DNA of 64,000 nucleotides from Paenibacillus fonticola DSM 21315 (GCF_000381905.1 NZ_KB907247.1:1-64000); one strand, 5' to 3'; positions 43,441-52,961 are shown, numbered from the stretch's first letter. A program made the numbers and translations. The notes: generated by a model from the sequence alone, not told the origin.

Positions 43441-44074
43441 TATTAAAGTGCTGTTGGTAGACGACCATGAAATGGTAAGAATTGGCCTGGCCGCCGTGCT
43501 GGGCACCGAGGATGGAATAGAAGTGGTCGGTGAGGCGAGCAGCGGGGAGGAAGGCATTCGCCTTGCCCAGGAATATAAGCCCGACGTTGTGCTGATGGAT
43601 CTGGTCATGGAAGGCATGGATGGGATCGAAACGACGCGGCAGCTGCTGAAGCTGTATCCGGAATGTAAAGTGATCGTGCTGACAAGCTATTTAGATGATG
43701 AGAAAATGTATCCCGTTATCGAAGCCGGCGCGTTCAGCTATCTGCTGAAGACGTCGCGGGCGTCCGAGGTGGCAGATGCGATCCGCGCGGCGGCGCGCGG
43801 GCAATCTGTCCTTGAATCTCAGGTCGCTTCCAAAATGATGAACCGGTTCCGGCAGCCGAAGACAGAAGCTCCCGCACATGAGGAATTAACCGATCGGGAA
43901 ATGGATGTATTGCGCCTGCTGGCACAGGGCAAATCCAACCAGGACATTGCCGACGATTTGATTATCGGCATCAAAACAGTGAAGTTCCACGTGACGAACA
44001 TATTGGCGAAGCTGGGGGTTGAAGACCGTACCCAGGCCGCTATTTATGCTTATAAGAACGGGCTGGCGGAATAG
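43424..44074 (+). CDS. liaR: LiaR-like response regulator (NarL family)
   Basis: 216 aa from ATG 43424 with GAGGAGGAG upstream, overlapping liaS by 17 bases. Receiver domain with phosphoacceptor D59 in VLMDLVMEGMDGIE, then a LuxR-type helix-turn-helix (LTDREMDVLRLLAQGKSNQDI). It probably activates this operon. It converges with the leftward gerC-like gene with only 19 bases between stops and no clear terminator. Confidence 0.93.
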   Translation: MEMDNDIKVLLVDDHEMVRIGLAAVLGTEDGIEVVGEASSGEEGIRLAQEYKPDVVLMDLVMEGMDGIETTRQLLKLYPECKVIVLTSYLDDEKMYPVIEAGAFSYLLKTSRASEVADAIRAAARGQSVLESQVASKMMNRFRQPKTEAPAHEELTDREMDVLRLLAQGKSNQDIADDLIIGIKTVKFHVTNILAKLGVEDRTQAAIYAYKNGLAE

Positions 44075-44093
44075 GCGCTAACTGGTTGCATGG

Positions 44094-45254
44094 CTAATGA
44101 TATTTGAGCTTGTAGGTGCTGGAATGCATCAGCTTCACATCTACGTCCGTATCTTCAAGCTGTAACGATGAGAAAAGGTGATCCTGGCCTCCCTGGCCGG
44201 CGGTCATCTTTTTCCATTGTTTATTGAACCTTCGATATAGAATGTCCTCTATCCCGTAAATATCGATTTTTTTTGCCTTGGCGGCATGGAAATTGTCAGT
44301 GATTTGTTGTTTAATTTGTGCGGCCGCGGCTTCCTTGATTTGGAGGGAAGTGGGCGTAGGATGTCCAGCCACCTCGGAAACCGCAGCTGTTACTTTGATT
44401 TTTACGGTAAATTTAATTTCCCCTCCGTCCAAACGAACCCTCACCAATGGCTTCGAATTTAGAATATTGATTTGAGCCTGGCCTCCGTCTTTTATTTTCA
44501 GCAGCAAAGGATATCTGTGCATGTTCTTGAAGGCTACCCACCTGGCTCCGCTCAGCAAGCCGTCATCCAGAAACCCCTTATTCTCACTCTTGGAAATAAC
44601 GTAAGCCCCATCCAGCCTGACTAGCGAAATAGGCTTCTCCTTCGATGACCATACCTGATCCGTCAGCTTAATGGACGGGATTAATACGGTTGCAGCAGGC
44701 TCCCTAATCCCGTTCATCAGCTTAATGAGACGCAATGGCTCTATAGTGGAGAGCTGCTCATATACCTCCCGGGGATCCATCAATTCGGAGTTTAGGGCGG
44801 ACTGATTCAATAGTGATACTCCAGATAAAATAGAAGGAATGTCCTGATCGGTTCCATAGACCCAAGGCGTATAGCGCAGCTCGCTGGAGCGCAGGAGAGA
44901 GTTCAGGCACTCGCTCAGATTGCTGTTAAGCAGCGATTTGGAGAAGACGATGGCTTTGACATGAGTCCATAACGTCATCTGCTGCGAAGCCGGGTAGATG
45001 CTCATAAGAGCCTTCGAGATCGTCTCGCCTTTGCCGGTAGCAATCCATACTTTGGTCTCTTCCGTGTTAGCGGAGCTTTCCTGCTTGGAAATGTCGCCGA
45101 AGGCAAGAACCTGCGCATAGATCGTATATTCTCCTTTAACGTAATCAATGCCTAGCGCTGTAACGAAATTGACGCTCTGGGGTTCTTTGGCGTCCCAGCA
45201 GCCGGATAACAGAACAGCCATACAAGCGGCGATGAGGGCAAACTTTCGTTTCAC
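44094..45254 (-). CDS. gerAC: GerAC/GerBC-type germinant receptor lipoprotein
   Basis: 386 aa, lipoprotein signal ending LLSGC (C19) followed by WD, the hallmark of Ger(x)C proteins; N-terminal LGIDYVKGEYTIYAQV and C-terminal domains typical of the family. C subunit of a spore germinant receptor on the inner spore membrane. Last gene of the leftward operon, 3 bases after the A subunit. Confidence 0.93.
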   Translation of the reverse strand: MKRKFALIAACMAVLLSGCWDAKEPQSVNFVTALGIDYVKGEYTIYAQVLAFGDISKQESSANTEETKVWIATGKGETISKALMSIYPASQQMTLWTHVKAIVFSKSLLNSNLSECLNSLLRSSELRYTPWVYGTDQDIPSILSGVSLLNQSALNSELMDPREVYEQLSTIEPLRLIKLMNGIREPAATVLIPSIKLTDQVWSSKEKPISLVRLDGAYVISKSENKGFLDDGLLSGARWVAFKNMHRYPLLLKIKDGGQAQINILNSKPLVRVRLDGGEIKFTVKIKVTAAVSEVAGHPTPTSLQIKEAAAAQIKQQITDNFHAAKAKKIDIYGIEDILYRRFNKQWKKMTAGQGGQDHLFSSLQLEDTDVDVKLMHSSTYKLKYH

Positions 45255-45257
45255 CGG

Positions 45258-46748
45258 CTATTCTCCTCTCGAAGTATTATCCCTAGGCTGAAATGTCTCT
45301 GCCCGCTGATTACTGCTGCCAGACGGCCTATTTATGATGGCTTGGACGATGTCCTTCCTGTGGAACGGAGACAACGGTGACAAATAGGGAACGCCGTATG
45401 ACTCGAGATAGGCTAAATAAAAGACGAGGCCGATCACGCTGACCAAGAATCCGAACATGCCCAGGATGGAAGAAACAAACAGGATATACAAGCGAAATTG
45501 CGAAACTGTTCCTGTAAGTGATTGGTTCACAAGGGTGTAGGTCGCTACCATTGAGATGGCAACCGCTACGATAATCGTCGGCGAGGTGATGCCCGCCCGA
45601 ATCGCGGAATCGCCGATGATCAGTCCGCCGACCACGGTTACCGTCTGTCCTACAGTCTTGGGCAAACGCCGTCCGGCTTCATTGAAAATTTCAAACAAAA
45701 ACAGCATGATGAAGGCCTCCATCTGAACGGGAAAGGGAAGGCCATGCCGTGAGTTGCTGATCGTTGCCAGCAGGGGGAGCGGTATCTGCTCCAAATTAAA
45801 GCTTGTTAGTGCGACATAAAACCCTGGCAGCAGCATGGAGATCAGCAGGCCCAAAACGCGGAGAATTTTCTGCATGGCTACAACGTAACTGGAAGTATTC
45901 TCATCCTCCGGTGAAGTAAAAAGGGTGATGATCGACACGGGAGCAAGGATGGCCACTGGAATGCCGTCCACGATGACGGCAAATTTCCCTTTTAGCAGTG
46001 CATCAACGGCAAAATCAGGCCGCCCGGTGTAATCAGATAATGGGAAGAAGGCACTTTTTTTATTCGCTACGATACTCTCAATGTAAGATGTGCCTACAAT
46101 CGCGTCGGTGTCGATTTTGCTTAAATTTGTACGTATTTTCTGTAGTATTTCTTCGTTAATAATGTCCTGAATATAAAAAAGGCCGATCTTATTCTCGCCT
46201 CGCCTCCCGGCAGTAAAATGTTCCACACAAAGGGAATGCGTCCGCAGGCGCTTGCGCAGCAGTCCCGTATTTGTAGTCAGTTCCTCGGTGAACCCGTCAT
46301 GCGGTCCCTTGATGGAGGGTTCCGTCGTAGGCTCCTCGGGGGTGCGGGACGGCGGGGCGGCAATGTCGAGACTGAAAAAGGCATTTTGCTTCTGAAAATA
46401 GATGATTAAGCTTCCGCTGTACACCTTCGCGGTTAGATCCCGCAGCAATGTGTTTTTGGGCAGTAGGCTTAGAGGAAGATGGCGGTTACGCTGGATATTT
46501 TGGACTGTTGGTTCGGGGAATTCCTCGAATAGTGCTGTCAGGCCAGGTAGGGCAGTCTGGTTCAACTGCTTCGTGTCCGTTACGGCTTCGCAATATATGA
46601 TGGTGACAGGCTGTTTTGCTTCTTTGTCCCCTCCTTCCAGGTCGTGAATGAGAACATCGGCCGATTTCGAGAAATATTCCCGCAAAAAGGAAGTGTCGAT
46701 ATGATCGGGTTCTCTCAGTGCCCGTGATGACGATGGATCAAGTATCAT
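45258..46748 (-). CDS. gerAA: GerAA-type germinant receptor protein
   Basis: 496 aa. Soluble N-terminal domain of ~280 residues, then several transmembrane helices (VLGLLISMLLPGFYVALTSF, TVTVVGGLIIGDSAIRAG). Conserved stretch HGLPFPVQMEAFIMLFLFEIFNEAGRR (quoted in parts: LPFPVQMEAF, EIFNEAGRRLP). It forms the oligomeric channel-like A subunit of the receptor. Overlaps the B subunit gene by four bases. Confidence 0.93.
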   Translation of the reverse strand: MILDPSSSRALREPDHIDTSFLREYFSKSADVLIHDLEGGDKEAKQPVTIIYCEAVTDTKQLNQTALPGLTALFEEFPEPTVQNIQRNRHLPLSLLPKNTLLRDLTAKVYSGSLIIYFQKQNAFFSLDIAAPPSRTPEEPTTEPSIKGPHDGFTEELTTNTGLLRKRLRTHSLCVEHFTAGRRGENKIGLFYIQDIINEEILQKIRTNLSKIDTDAIVGTSYIESIVANKKSAFFPLSDYTGRPDFAVDALLKGKFAVIVDGIPVAILAPVSIITLFTSPEDENTSSYVVAMQKILRVLGLLISMLLPGFYVALTSFNLEQIPLPLLATISNSRHGLPFPVQMEAFIMLFLFEIFNEAGRRLPKTVGQTVTVVGGLIIGDSAIRAGITSPTIIVAVAISMVATYTLVNQSLTGTVSQFRLYILFVSSILGMFGFLVSVIGLVFYLAYLESYGVPYLSPLSPFHRKDIVQAIINRPSGSSNQRAETFQPRDNTSRGE

Positions 46749-47842
46749 GTGCGGGATTCTCCTTTCTTATGGGCTGAAATAAAGACGGCAAGGGCTAGCA
46801 GCAGGGTAACGATCAGAATGAGGCCCGTATTGAACGGAAACATGAACCGGATCATCAGATGCTGAAATTGGATATCCGTAAAGGTGGTAAGGCACAGCAG
46901 GGTCAAGCCGATGGCGTAAAGCAACAGCAGTGCACTGCGCTGGCGCTTCTTGCTGATGTTCCATATGTCCGTCGCGATGAATAAAGCTACGGCAATACGG
47001 ACAGTTACTCCGGCCAGCCATTGGTAGATCGAGAAGAAATCGGTCTGGGAGACGTATTTTCCAAACCCAGCGATCCTCCACTGTTCATAGGCGGGATAAC
47101 GCTGCAGGGACGCTTCGTGCGGATTGAATTCGGCGATGGAACCGGTAAGCGGGCCAAGTGTTAGACCGACAAGAATGAAGCCAACGATCACAAAATGCTT
47201 GTTCGTCAAAGGTGCTTTTAAATAAGGCTGCAGAAACAAAAGAAAGAAAATTTCGAACAACCCTGTGCAGGCGTAAATTATACCCTTAAGCGGGGGAGCC
47301 CAGCCATGCTCCAGAAGCGGCAGCAATTGGTGGTAATCTTTGTATTGAACATTAACCGTCGCTACATAAAATCCCAAAAGAACAACGAACGGCAGCAGGA
47401 CGCCGGAGGCATAGGCCATGGAGTTTACTCCCAGCTGAGCGGCAATCAGGCAGATCAGCATTAACACGGCGGCCGTGATGATCATCGGCGTGTAGGGCAG
47501 AAACGTTACCTTCGTCCACATAATGGTGTCGAACAGAGCGAACCAGGCCGTGCCAAGAAAATAGGCGGCGGAAATGAATTTGAATGGTACGGACACCATT
47601 TTTCCGTAGCTGTTTTCAAGCCAGTCGGGCAGGGACTTGCCTCTGGTACGGGCAGAAATATACGTAATCAGCAGCGTAAGCAGGGCAAATGGCACGATCG
47701 ATAGAATGACGGAAAACCAGGCATCCCTCTTAGCGGTCTGAAGCAGCGCGGGAATAATAAATACATGGTTGGTGATGCCGACCGTGAGCATGATGGTCAT
47801 AATTGCTTGCAGGGCCGTAGGCTTTGGGGGATTCATCCGCAT
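46745..47842 (-). CDS. gerAB: GerAB-type germinant receptor permease
   Basis: 365 aa with about ten transmembrane helices, APC-superfamily GerAB family, the probable germinant-binding subunit. First gene of the operon, giving order B-A-C rather than the A-B-C of B. subtilis gerA. TGGAG five bases before ATG supports the start. The germinant cannot be predicted. Confidence 0.92.
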   Translation of the reverse strand: MRMNPPKPTALQAIMTIMLTVGITNHVFIIPALLQTAKRDAWFSVILSIVPFALLTLLITYISARTRGKSLPDWLENSYGKMVSVPFKFISAAYFLGTAWFALFDTIMWTKVTFLPYTPMIITAAVLMLICLIAAQLGVNSMAYASGVLLPFVVLLGFYVATVNVQYKDYHQLLPLLEHGWAPPLKGIIYACTGLFEIFFLLFLQPYLKAPLTNKHFVIVGFILVGLTLGPLTGSIAEFNPHEASLQRYPAYEQWRIAGFGKYVSQTDFFSIYQWLAGVTVRIAVALFIATDIWNISKKRQRSALLLLYAIGLTLLCLTTFTDIQFQHLMIRFMFPFNTGLILIVTLLLALAVFISAHKKGESRT

Positions 47843-47969
47843 TCAGTCTCCAGTCTGTGATTCAGATGCGTTTAGTATTTTCCAAGCGGAAGAAGGATAT
47901 GCAGACGTATAATTTTCTCGCTAGTTGGCGAATCTATTGATAGATTCATAGCTTGATAGAGGAGAGATG

Positions 47970-48824
47970 ATGCGGGTGAAAAATCGTTGGGGAATTCTTA
48001 CTATAGCTATTGTGATCGGCGTAATCATAATTAGATCGTTGAACACTGCCGGAATAACCGCTAATGCGGATGCCGCATATGCGGCGGAGGCTGCATCGTC
48101 CCGAGCACAGCTTGGAAAACTGTTGGCTGCAAGCGAAGGTTTACTCCAGGGGAGTAGGCAAGCCACCGTGAAATGGCAAGGGGAATGGCGTACAATGTTG
48201 TCCTTGGAGGTAGCGGGGGGGCGGCTCGCTGATCGTTTGGGACTGGCGGATCGTTATACGGAAAAGGTGCATGGAAATCAGGTGTTTTACGCTGAGGGAG
48301 CTGCCGTAGGAGCGGAAGACGCGATCCATAGCAAGCTGGCGTTGACACTACAGGAAGAAGGTAGCTACTATGTCGTTCTGCGGCTGGAAAATAGCACCGA
48401 CGAAGGCTTGCAGCGGCTGCCGGAGGTTGGGGAGAGCTCGGGCGAAGCCCTTCTCAGGGAGGGAGTAGACGCCAAATGGAATGCAGCCCTGCAGGGGGAA
48501 GCTATGGAGGTGGATAGTGCGCAGGGATTGCCGGATTTTGTGCCGGATGATTCTGTCGGACCAGGGGGTGAAGTTCAGGCTATGCCTGTACAGGCTGTGT
48601 TTACAGCGCTGGAGTCGCGCGTGAAGGAGCAGTTGAAGCTGCGGGCAGTGGAGAGCTTTGCAGATGAGCGGACGGTTAGCAGATCTTATGCTGCGGAGGA
48701 TTTGCCGCTTAAGGTGCAAAGCGCCGGGCAAGAGATCAGCCTGCAGTTCGCATTGCATTGGAATACAGAGTTGGACCATTATGACGTATCTATCGGCTCA
48801 CCGCTGCTGACCGTCGAATATTAA
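47970..48824 (+). CDS. YwmB-like secreted protein
   Basis: 284 aa from the second of two adjacent ATGs, five bases after GGAG; 47967 is the alternative. One N-terminal hydrophobic helix acts as signal or anchor (WGILTIAIVIGVIII). The rest is alpha/beta with a pattern like YwmB family proteins of sporulating Bacillales (WQGEWR near the start, LADRLGL, YYVVLRLEN, VDAKWNAALQGEA). YwmB has no established function. It is divergent from the germination operon. Assignment is tentative. Confidence 0.55.
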   Translation: MRVKNRWGILTIAIVIGVIIIRSLNTAGITANADAAYAAEAASSRAQLGKLLAASEGLLQGSRQATVKWQGEWRTMLSLEVAGGRLADRLGLADRYTEKVHGNQVFYAEGAAVGAEDAIHSKLALTLQEEGSYYVVLRLENSTDEGLQRLPEVGESSGEALLREGVDAKWNAALQGEAMEVDSAQGLPDFVPDDSVGPGGEVQAMPVQAVFTALESRVKEQLKLRAVESFADERTVSRSYAAEDLPLKVQSAGQEISLQFALHWNTELDHYDVSIGSPLLTVEY

Positions 48825-49007
48825 TTGTTCTTAGATAAATATTAGATGAATTTTCGAAGGACATAACTAAAATTGATATGAATTTGATGGCATCCTTGTA
48901 GTGAATATGCTAAAATATCATCACATGCTTTGATGCTGTATAAGGTTAAGGCATTGATGGGAGAATGAATAAATATACACTATATTTTATAGAAAGAATG
49001 AGGAGCC

Positions 49008-50555
49008 ATGACTGAATTACAAAATCTAGAGTCACTGAAAACACCAGGGGCGGTTTATTTCATTTTCGGAGCAACCGGAGATTTGGCACGCCGCAAGTTG
49101 TTTCCCGCCATATATTCCTTGTATCGCGAAGGGAAGCTCGGAGAAGATTTTGCGGTTATCGGCGTGGCGCGACGTCCCCGCACAAGAGAAGAATTCCGTG
49201 ATGATGTGTATCGTTCCATTCAGGAGTTTTGCCGTTATAGCGTAGAGGATAATGCGGATTGGAGTCGTTTTGCAGAGCATTTTTCGTACAAATCACTCGA
49301 TATTAACAATATAGACGGGTATCGCGAGCTGCTGCAGCAGACGGAGGAAGTGGAGGCGCGTTATGACATCCCTGGAAACCGTTTGTTCTATCTGGCGCTT
49401 GCTCCGGAATTGTTCGGCAGCGTATCGTTCAATTTGCAGAAAGGCGGTATGCTGGACAGCAGCGGCTGGCATCGTCTCGTGATTGAGAAGCCGTTTGGAT
49501 ATGATCTTTTGTCCGCTCAGAAGCTGAACGAAGAGCTGAACCAAGTATTCAAAGAAGAAGAAATATACCGGATTGACCACTACCTCGGTAAAGAGATGGT
49601 ACAGAACATCGAAGTGATTCGTTTTGCGAATGCCTTTTTCGAACCGTTGTGGAACAATAAACATATTGCGAACGTTCAAATTACGCTGAGCGAGACCGTA
49701 GGTGTAGAGGAACGCGGCGGATATTATGACAATGCGGGAGCTTTGCGCGACATGGGGCAGAACCATATGCTGCAATTACTCACGATGATTGCGATGGAAC
49801 CGCCAAGCCGGCTGCTTGCCGAGGATATCCGGGATGAGAAGGTGAAGGTGCTTCGTTCCTTGCGTCCTTATTCTTCACCGCAGGAAGTGAAGGAGAACGT
49901 CGTACGCGGGCAATACGCTGCAGGCGAGAGCGGCGGCAAAGCATTGCCTGGCTATCGTCAGGAGGATAAGGTTGACCCGAACTCCAATACCGAAACGTAT
50001 TTTGCAGCCAAAGTATTCGTGGACAATTTCCGCTGGGCGGGGGTTCCATTCTATATTCGTACAGGCAAACGCCTGCCGGTTAAGACGACAGAAGTCGTAG
50101 TTGAATTCAAGCAAATGCCGACGAATGTTTATCTTGGCCAGAAGCATAAGCTTGAGCCGAACCTGCTTGTGATCCGTGTAAATCCGATGGAAGGGATTTA
50201 TATTAAGATCAACGCGAAGAAGCCGGGGACGGAGTCGCAAATCAATCCGCTGGCGATGGAGTTTTGCCAGAGCTGCCAGGTAGGCATCAACTCTCCGGAA
50301 GCCTACGAGCGTCTCATTCACGATGCAGCCAATGGCGATTCCACTTACTTTACACGGTGGGATGAGGTAGCTACAGCGTGGGCCTTCGTTGACCGTATCG
50401 CGTCCGCATGGACTCAAGAATCCGGCGATATTAGCACATATGCCGCAGGATCGTGGGGACCGGAGGAAGCGGATCAGCTGCTAGCGCAGGATGGCTTCCA
50501 TTGGTGGCCGGTAAATGGCCAGGAAGAAGACAACGTAATTTGGATTAAAGGTTAA
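49008..50555 (+). CDS. zwf: glucose-6-phosphate 1-dehydrogenase
   Basis: 515 aa, full length. Oxidises glucose 6-phosphate to 6-phosphogluconolactone with NADP+ (oxidative pentose phosphate pathway). N-terminal Rossmann motif GATGDLARRK; active-site signature RIDHYLGKE with H191; EKPFGYDL. GAGGAG lies upstream of ATG. The preceding 183 bases contain AT-rich promoter-like sequence. Monocistronic, followed by a terminator. Confidence 0.97.
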   Translation: MTELQNLESLKTPGAVYFIFGATGDLARRKLFPAIYSLYREGKLGEDFAVIGVARRPRTREEFRDDVYRSIQEFCRYSVEDNADWSRFAEHFSYKSLDINNIDGYRELLQQTEEVEARYDIPGNRLFYLALAPELFGSVSFNLQKGGMLDSSGWHRLVIEKPFGYDLLSAQKLNEELNQVFKEEEIYRIDHYLGKEMVQNIEVIRFANAFFEPLWNNKHIANVQITLSETVGVEERGGYYDNAGALRDMGQNHMLQLLTMIAMEPPSRLLAEDIRDEKVKVLRSLRPYSSPQEVKENVVRGQYAAGESGGKALPGYRQEDKVDPNSNTETYFAAKVFVDNFRWAGVPFYIRTGKRLPVKTTEVVVEFKQMPTNVYLGQKHKLEPNLLVIRVNPMEGIYIKINAKKPGTESQINPLAMEFCQSCQVGINSPEAYERLIHDAANGDSTYFTRWDEVATAWAFVDRIASAWTQESGDISTYAAGSWGPEEADQLLAQDGFHWWPVNGQEEDNVIWIKG

Positions 50556-50580
50556 CAAACTATAGGTCAATGATATATCC

Positions 50581-50620
50581 AATCCGTCCATCGCCATTTA
50601 TGCTGGTGGGCGGATTTTCT
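50581..50620 (+). terminator. terminator of zwf
   Basis: AATCCGTCCA (50581-50590) pairs with TGGGCGGATT (50607-50616), followed by TTCT. Confidence 0.75.
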
Positions 50621-50632
50621 CCTGAACAAGCG

Positions 50633-50700
50633 CAGAAGTGACGGAGCGCTGCTTGGTTGCATAGATAAACAGAAGTAACAGAACGCTGCTAAATTGCATA
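50633..50700. repeat. two 31-bp imperfect direct repeats between zwf and prfC
   Basis: 50633-50663 and 50670-50700 both read CAGAAGTRACRGARCGCTGC and continue to TTGCATA, with 37-base periodicity. No coding frame or inverted structure explains them. Confidence 0.75.
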
Positions 50701-50722
50701 CGATAATATGAGTTAATTCAAG

Positions 50723-50759
50723 ACATCCTCGATATCTCCCAAGATGCGAGGGTGTTTTT
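50723..50759 (+). terminator. second terminator-like hairpin between zwf and prfC
   Basis: ACATCCTCG (50723-50731) pairs with CGAGGGTGT (50747-50755), followed by TTTTTG. It lies just before the prfC promoter. Confidence 0.65.
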
Positions 50760-50778
50760 GCGTACAAAGAGACAAAAT

Positions 50779-50788
50779 ATGTTACAAT
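50779..50788 (+). promoter_or_regulatory. extended -10 promoter of prfC
   Basis: TATGTTACAAT carries TACAAT (50783-50788) preceded by TGT, an extended -10. No good -35 is seen. It lies 40 bases before the prfC start. Confidence 0.5.
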
Positions 50789-50827
50789 ATACAACATGAA
50801 TTTGTGGAATGAGAGGACTAGTGATAC

Positions 50828-52411
50828 ATGAGCAAAGCATTGGGGCAAGTGCTGCAGGAGGAAGTGGATAAGCGGCGGACGTTCGCGATCATATCCCACC
50901 CGGATGCCGGGAAAACAACATTAACCGAGAAATTATTGCTGTTCGGCGGTGCGATCCGTCTAGCAGGGTCCGTCAAGGCTCGCAAAGCAAGCAAGCATGC
51001 GACAAGCGACTGGATGGAAATCGAGAAGCAGCGCGGAATTTCCGTCACTTCTTCCGTCATGCAGTTTGATTATAAGGGTCATCGGGTCAACATTTTGGAT
51101 ACCCCGGGCCACCAGGATTTCAGTGAAGATACTTACCGTACATTGACTGCCGCGGACGCAGCAGTCATGCTGATCGACGTGGCCAAAGGCGTCGAGGTGC
51201 AGACAATCAAGCTGTTCCAGGTTTGCGCCAAGCGGGGCATTCCAATCTTCACCTTTATCAACAAGCTGGACCGGGAAGGCCGAAATCCGTTTGATCTTAT
51301 GGAAGAGCTGGAGCAGGTGCTCGGCATCCGTTCCGTGCCGATGAACTGGCCGATTGGCTCTGGACGCGAGCTGTCCGGCATATACGACCGGATGAACAAT
51401 CAGGTTGAATTGTTCCAGGGGGACGATCATTCCCATATCCAGGTGAAAAAGGTCGATAGTTACCGGGACCCTGCGATTCGTGAGCTGGCAGGCGAATTTC
51501 TTCATGATCAACTCTGCCAGGATTTAGAGCTTCTCGATGTGGCGGGCGATCCTTTTGATATGGAGAAAGTAAGCCGCGGGGAACTGACCCCGGTCTTCTT
51601 CGGCAGCGCCGTCAACAATTTCGGGGTCCAGACGTTTCTGGAAAATTTCCTGCGCCTTGCTCCGAAGCCGGAACCGCGCCACAGCTTGACTGGACTGGTC
51701 CAGCCGACGAACGAGAAGTTCTCCGGCTATGTGTTCAAAATCCAGGCGAATATGAATCCTGCGCACCGCGACCGGATTGCTTTCCTGCGTATCGTGTCAG
51801 GCAAATTCGAGCGGGGGATGTCGGTAAAGCATGTCCGGGCGGGCAAAGAGATCAAGCTGTCCCAGCCGCAGCAATTTCTGGCCCAGGACCGGGATATCGT
51901 CACTGAGGCTTATCCTGGCGATATAATCGGATTGTTCGATCCCGGCATTTTCCGGATCGGCGATTCGCTTAGCCAAGGAAGCGAGATCGAATTCGATGAG
52001 CTGCCGACGTTCTCTCCTGAGATTTTCGCCAAAGTCACCGTGAAAAACGCTTTGAAGCATAAGCAGTATCAAAAGGGGATCGATCAGCTTACGGAAGAGG
52101 GAACGATTCAGGTGTTCACGACGGTTGGCTTCGAGGATACGCTGCTGGGCGTCGTAGGGCAGCTCCAGTTCGAGGTATTCGAGTACCGCATGAAGGCGGA
52201 ATACGGCGTCGATGTGCTGCTGCAGCGCATGCCGTTCCAATTCGCGCGCTGGATCGTCGCGGACAAGGTGGATCCTGCAAAATTTCGGATCAATTCCACA
52301 CTGGTAACGGATAAGAAGGGCAATTATGTCGTCCTGTTCGAGAACGAGTATGCGATGAGAACCGCGATGGATAAAAATCCGGACGCGAAGTTTTTAGAGA
52401 CTGCTCCTTAA
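50828..52411 (+). CDS. prfC: peptide chain release factor 3
   Basis: 527 aa, full length. A translational GTPase that recycles release factors RF1/RF2 from the ribosome after termination. G1 motif HPDAGKT (24-30), switch region DWMEIEKQRGISVTSS, DTPGHQDF (G3), NKLDREG (G4). The first residues FAIISHPDAGKTTLTE separate RF3 from EF-G. AGAGGA lies upstream of ATG. Monocistronic. Confidence 0.97.
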   Translation: MSKALGQVLQEEVDKRRTFAIISHPDAGKTTLTEKLLLFGGAIRLAGSVKARKASKHATSDWMEIEKQRGISVTSSVMQFDYKGHRVNILDTPGHQDFSEDTYRTLTAADAAVMLIDVAKGVEVQTIKLFQVCAKRGIPIFTFINKLDREGRNPFDLMEELEQVLGIRSVPMNWPIGSGRELSGIYDRMNNQVELFQGDDHSHIQVKKVDSYRDPAIRELAGEFLHDQLCQDLELLDVAGDPFDMEKVSRGELTPVFFGSAVNNFGVQTFLENFLRLAPKPEPRHSLTGLVQPTNEKFSGYVFKIQANMNPAHRDRIAFLRIVSGKFERGMSVKHVRAGKEIKLSQPQQFLAQDRDIVTEAYPGDIIGLFDPGIFRIGDSLSQGSEIEFDELPTFSPEIFAKVTVKNALKHKQYQKGIDQLTEEGTIQVFTTVGFEDTLLGVVGQLQFEVFEYRMKAEYGVDVLLQRMPFQFARWIVADKVDPAKFRINSTLVTDKKGNYVVLFENEYAMRTAMDKNPDAKFLETAP

Positions 52412-52535
52412 AGTAAAAGCTGATTAAGACGGATTCATTAACAGCAGAATCCGGCAGTAGCTTGGTAAAAGTTCAACAGTAGGCCGGAGCAGACTGATTG
52501 TAATGATCGCTAAGGCCAGTAACTATAACTAAAGG

Positions 52536-52581
52536 AAAGGAAGCCTCCTCGCCAGTTTACGCTGGACAAGGGGCTTCCTTT
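52536..52581. terminator. bidirectional terminator between prfC and sspI
   Basis: AAAGGAAGCCTCCT (52536-52549) pairs with AGGGGCTTCCTTT (52569-52581), with an inner CCAG/CTGG stem. It can serve both convergent genes. Confidence 0.85.
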
Positions 52582-52600
52582 GTATTATCGCGGGCTTTCC

Positions 52601-52834
52601 TTATTTCAATGGCTTGAGATTGGCAGAGACAAGCTCCTTATCCAGGATTGAAATCAACTCATCCTTTTTGGCGTTGTCAATGCTCTTCCAGATGAGCTCG
52701 AAGACGACACCCAGACCGGGGAGCGCGGCCTCCTGGGCGTCGATAGAGCCTTCTACCATGTCGCGCAGGCCGGTTTCATTTTTGCCATGCATTTTATGCA
52801 TAACCGCTTGTCTCAGGTCAAGAGTAATTGGCAT
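52601..52834 (-). CDS. sspI: small acid-soluble spore protein SspI
   Basis: 77 aa; SspI family: LRQAVMHKMHGKNETGLRDM at the N-terminus and LPGLGVVFELIWKSID in the middle. Minor acid-soluble spore protein made in the forespore. In Bacillus it lies beside the TrmH-family methyltransferase gene ysgA and pheST, so this context is partly conserved. GGAGGGA precedes ATG. Confidence 0.92.
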   Translation of the reverse strand: MPITLDLRQAVMHKMHGKNETGLRDMVEGSIDAQEAALPGLGVVFELIWKSIDNAKKDELISILDKELVSANLKPLK

Positions 52835-52917
52835 ACAAATCCCTCCTTGAAATAGTCAGTGCCCAAATGTTAATGTTCCCGTTGTACGCTGCGAAAATAC
52901 AAGTTTGCGGCAGGTTA

Positions 52918-52926
52918 TGGTATACT
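52918..52926 (+). promoter_or_regulatory. extended -10 promoter of the KtrC-like gene
   Basis: TGGTATACT: TATACT (52921-52926) preceded by TG at the extended -10 position, 35 bases before the gene. Confidence 0.5.
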
Positions 52927-52961
52927 ATTTCGCATAAATAATGATTCGGGCAGGTGGAAGC

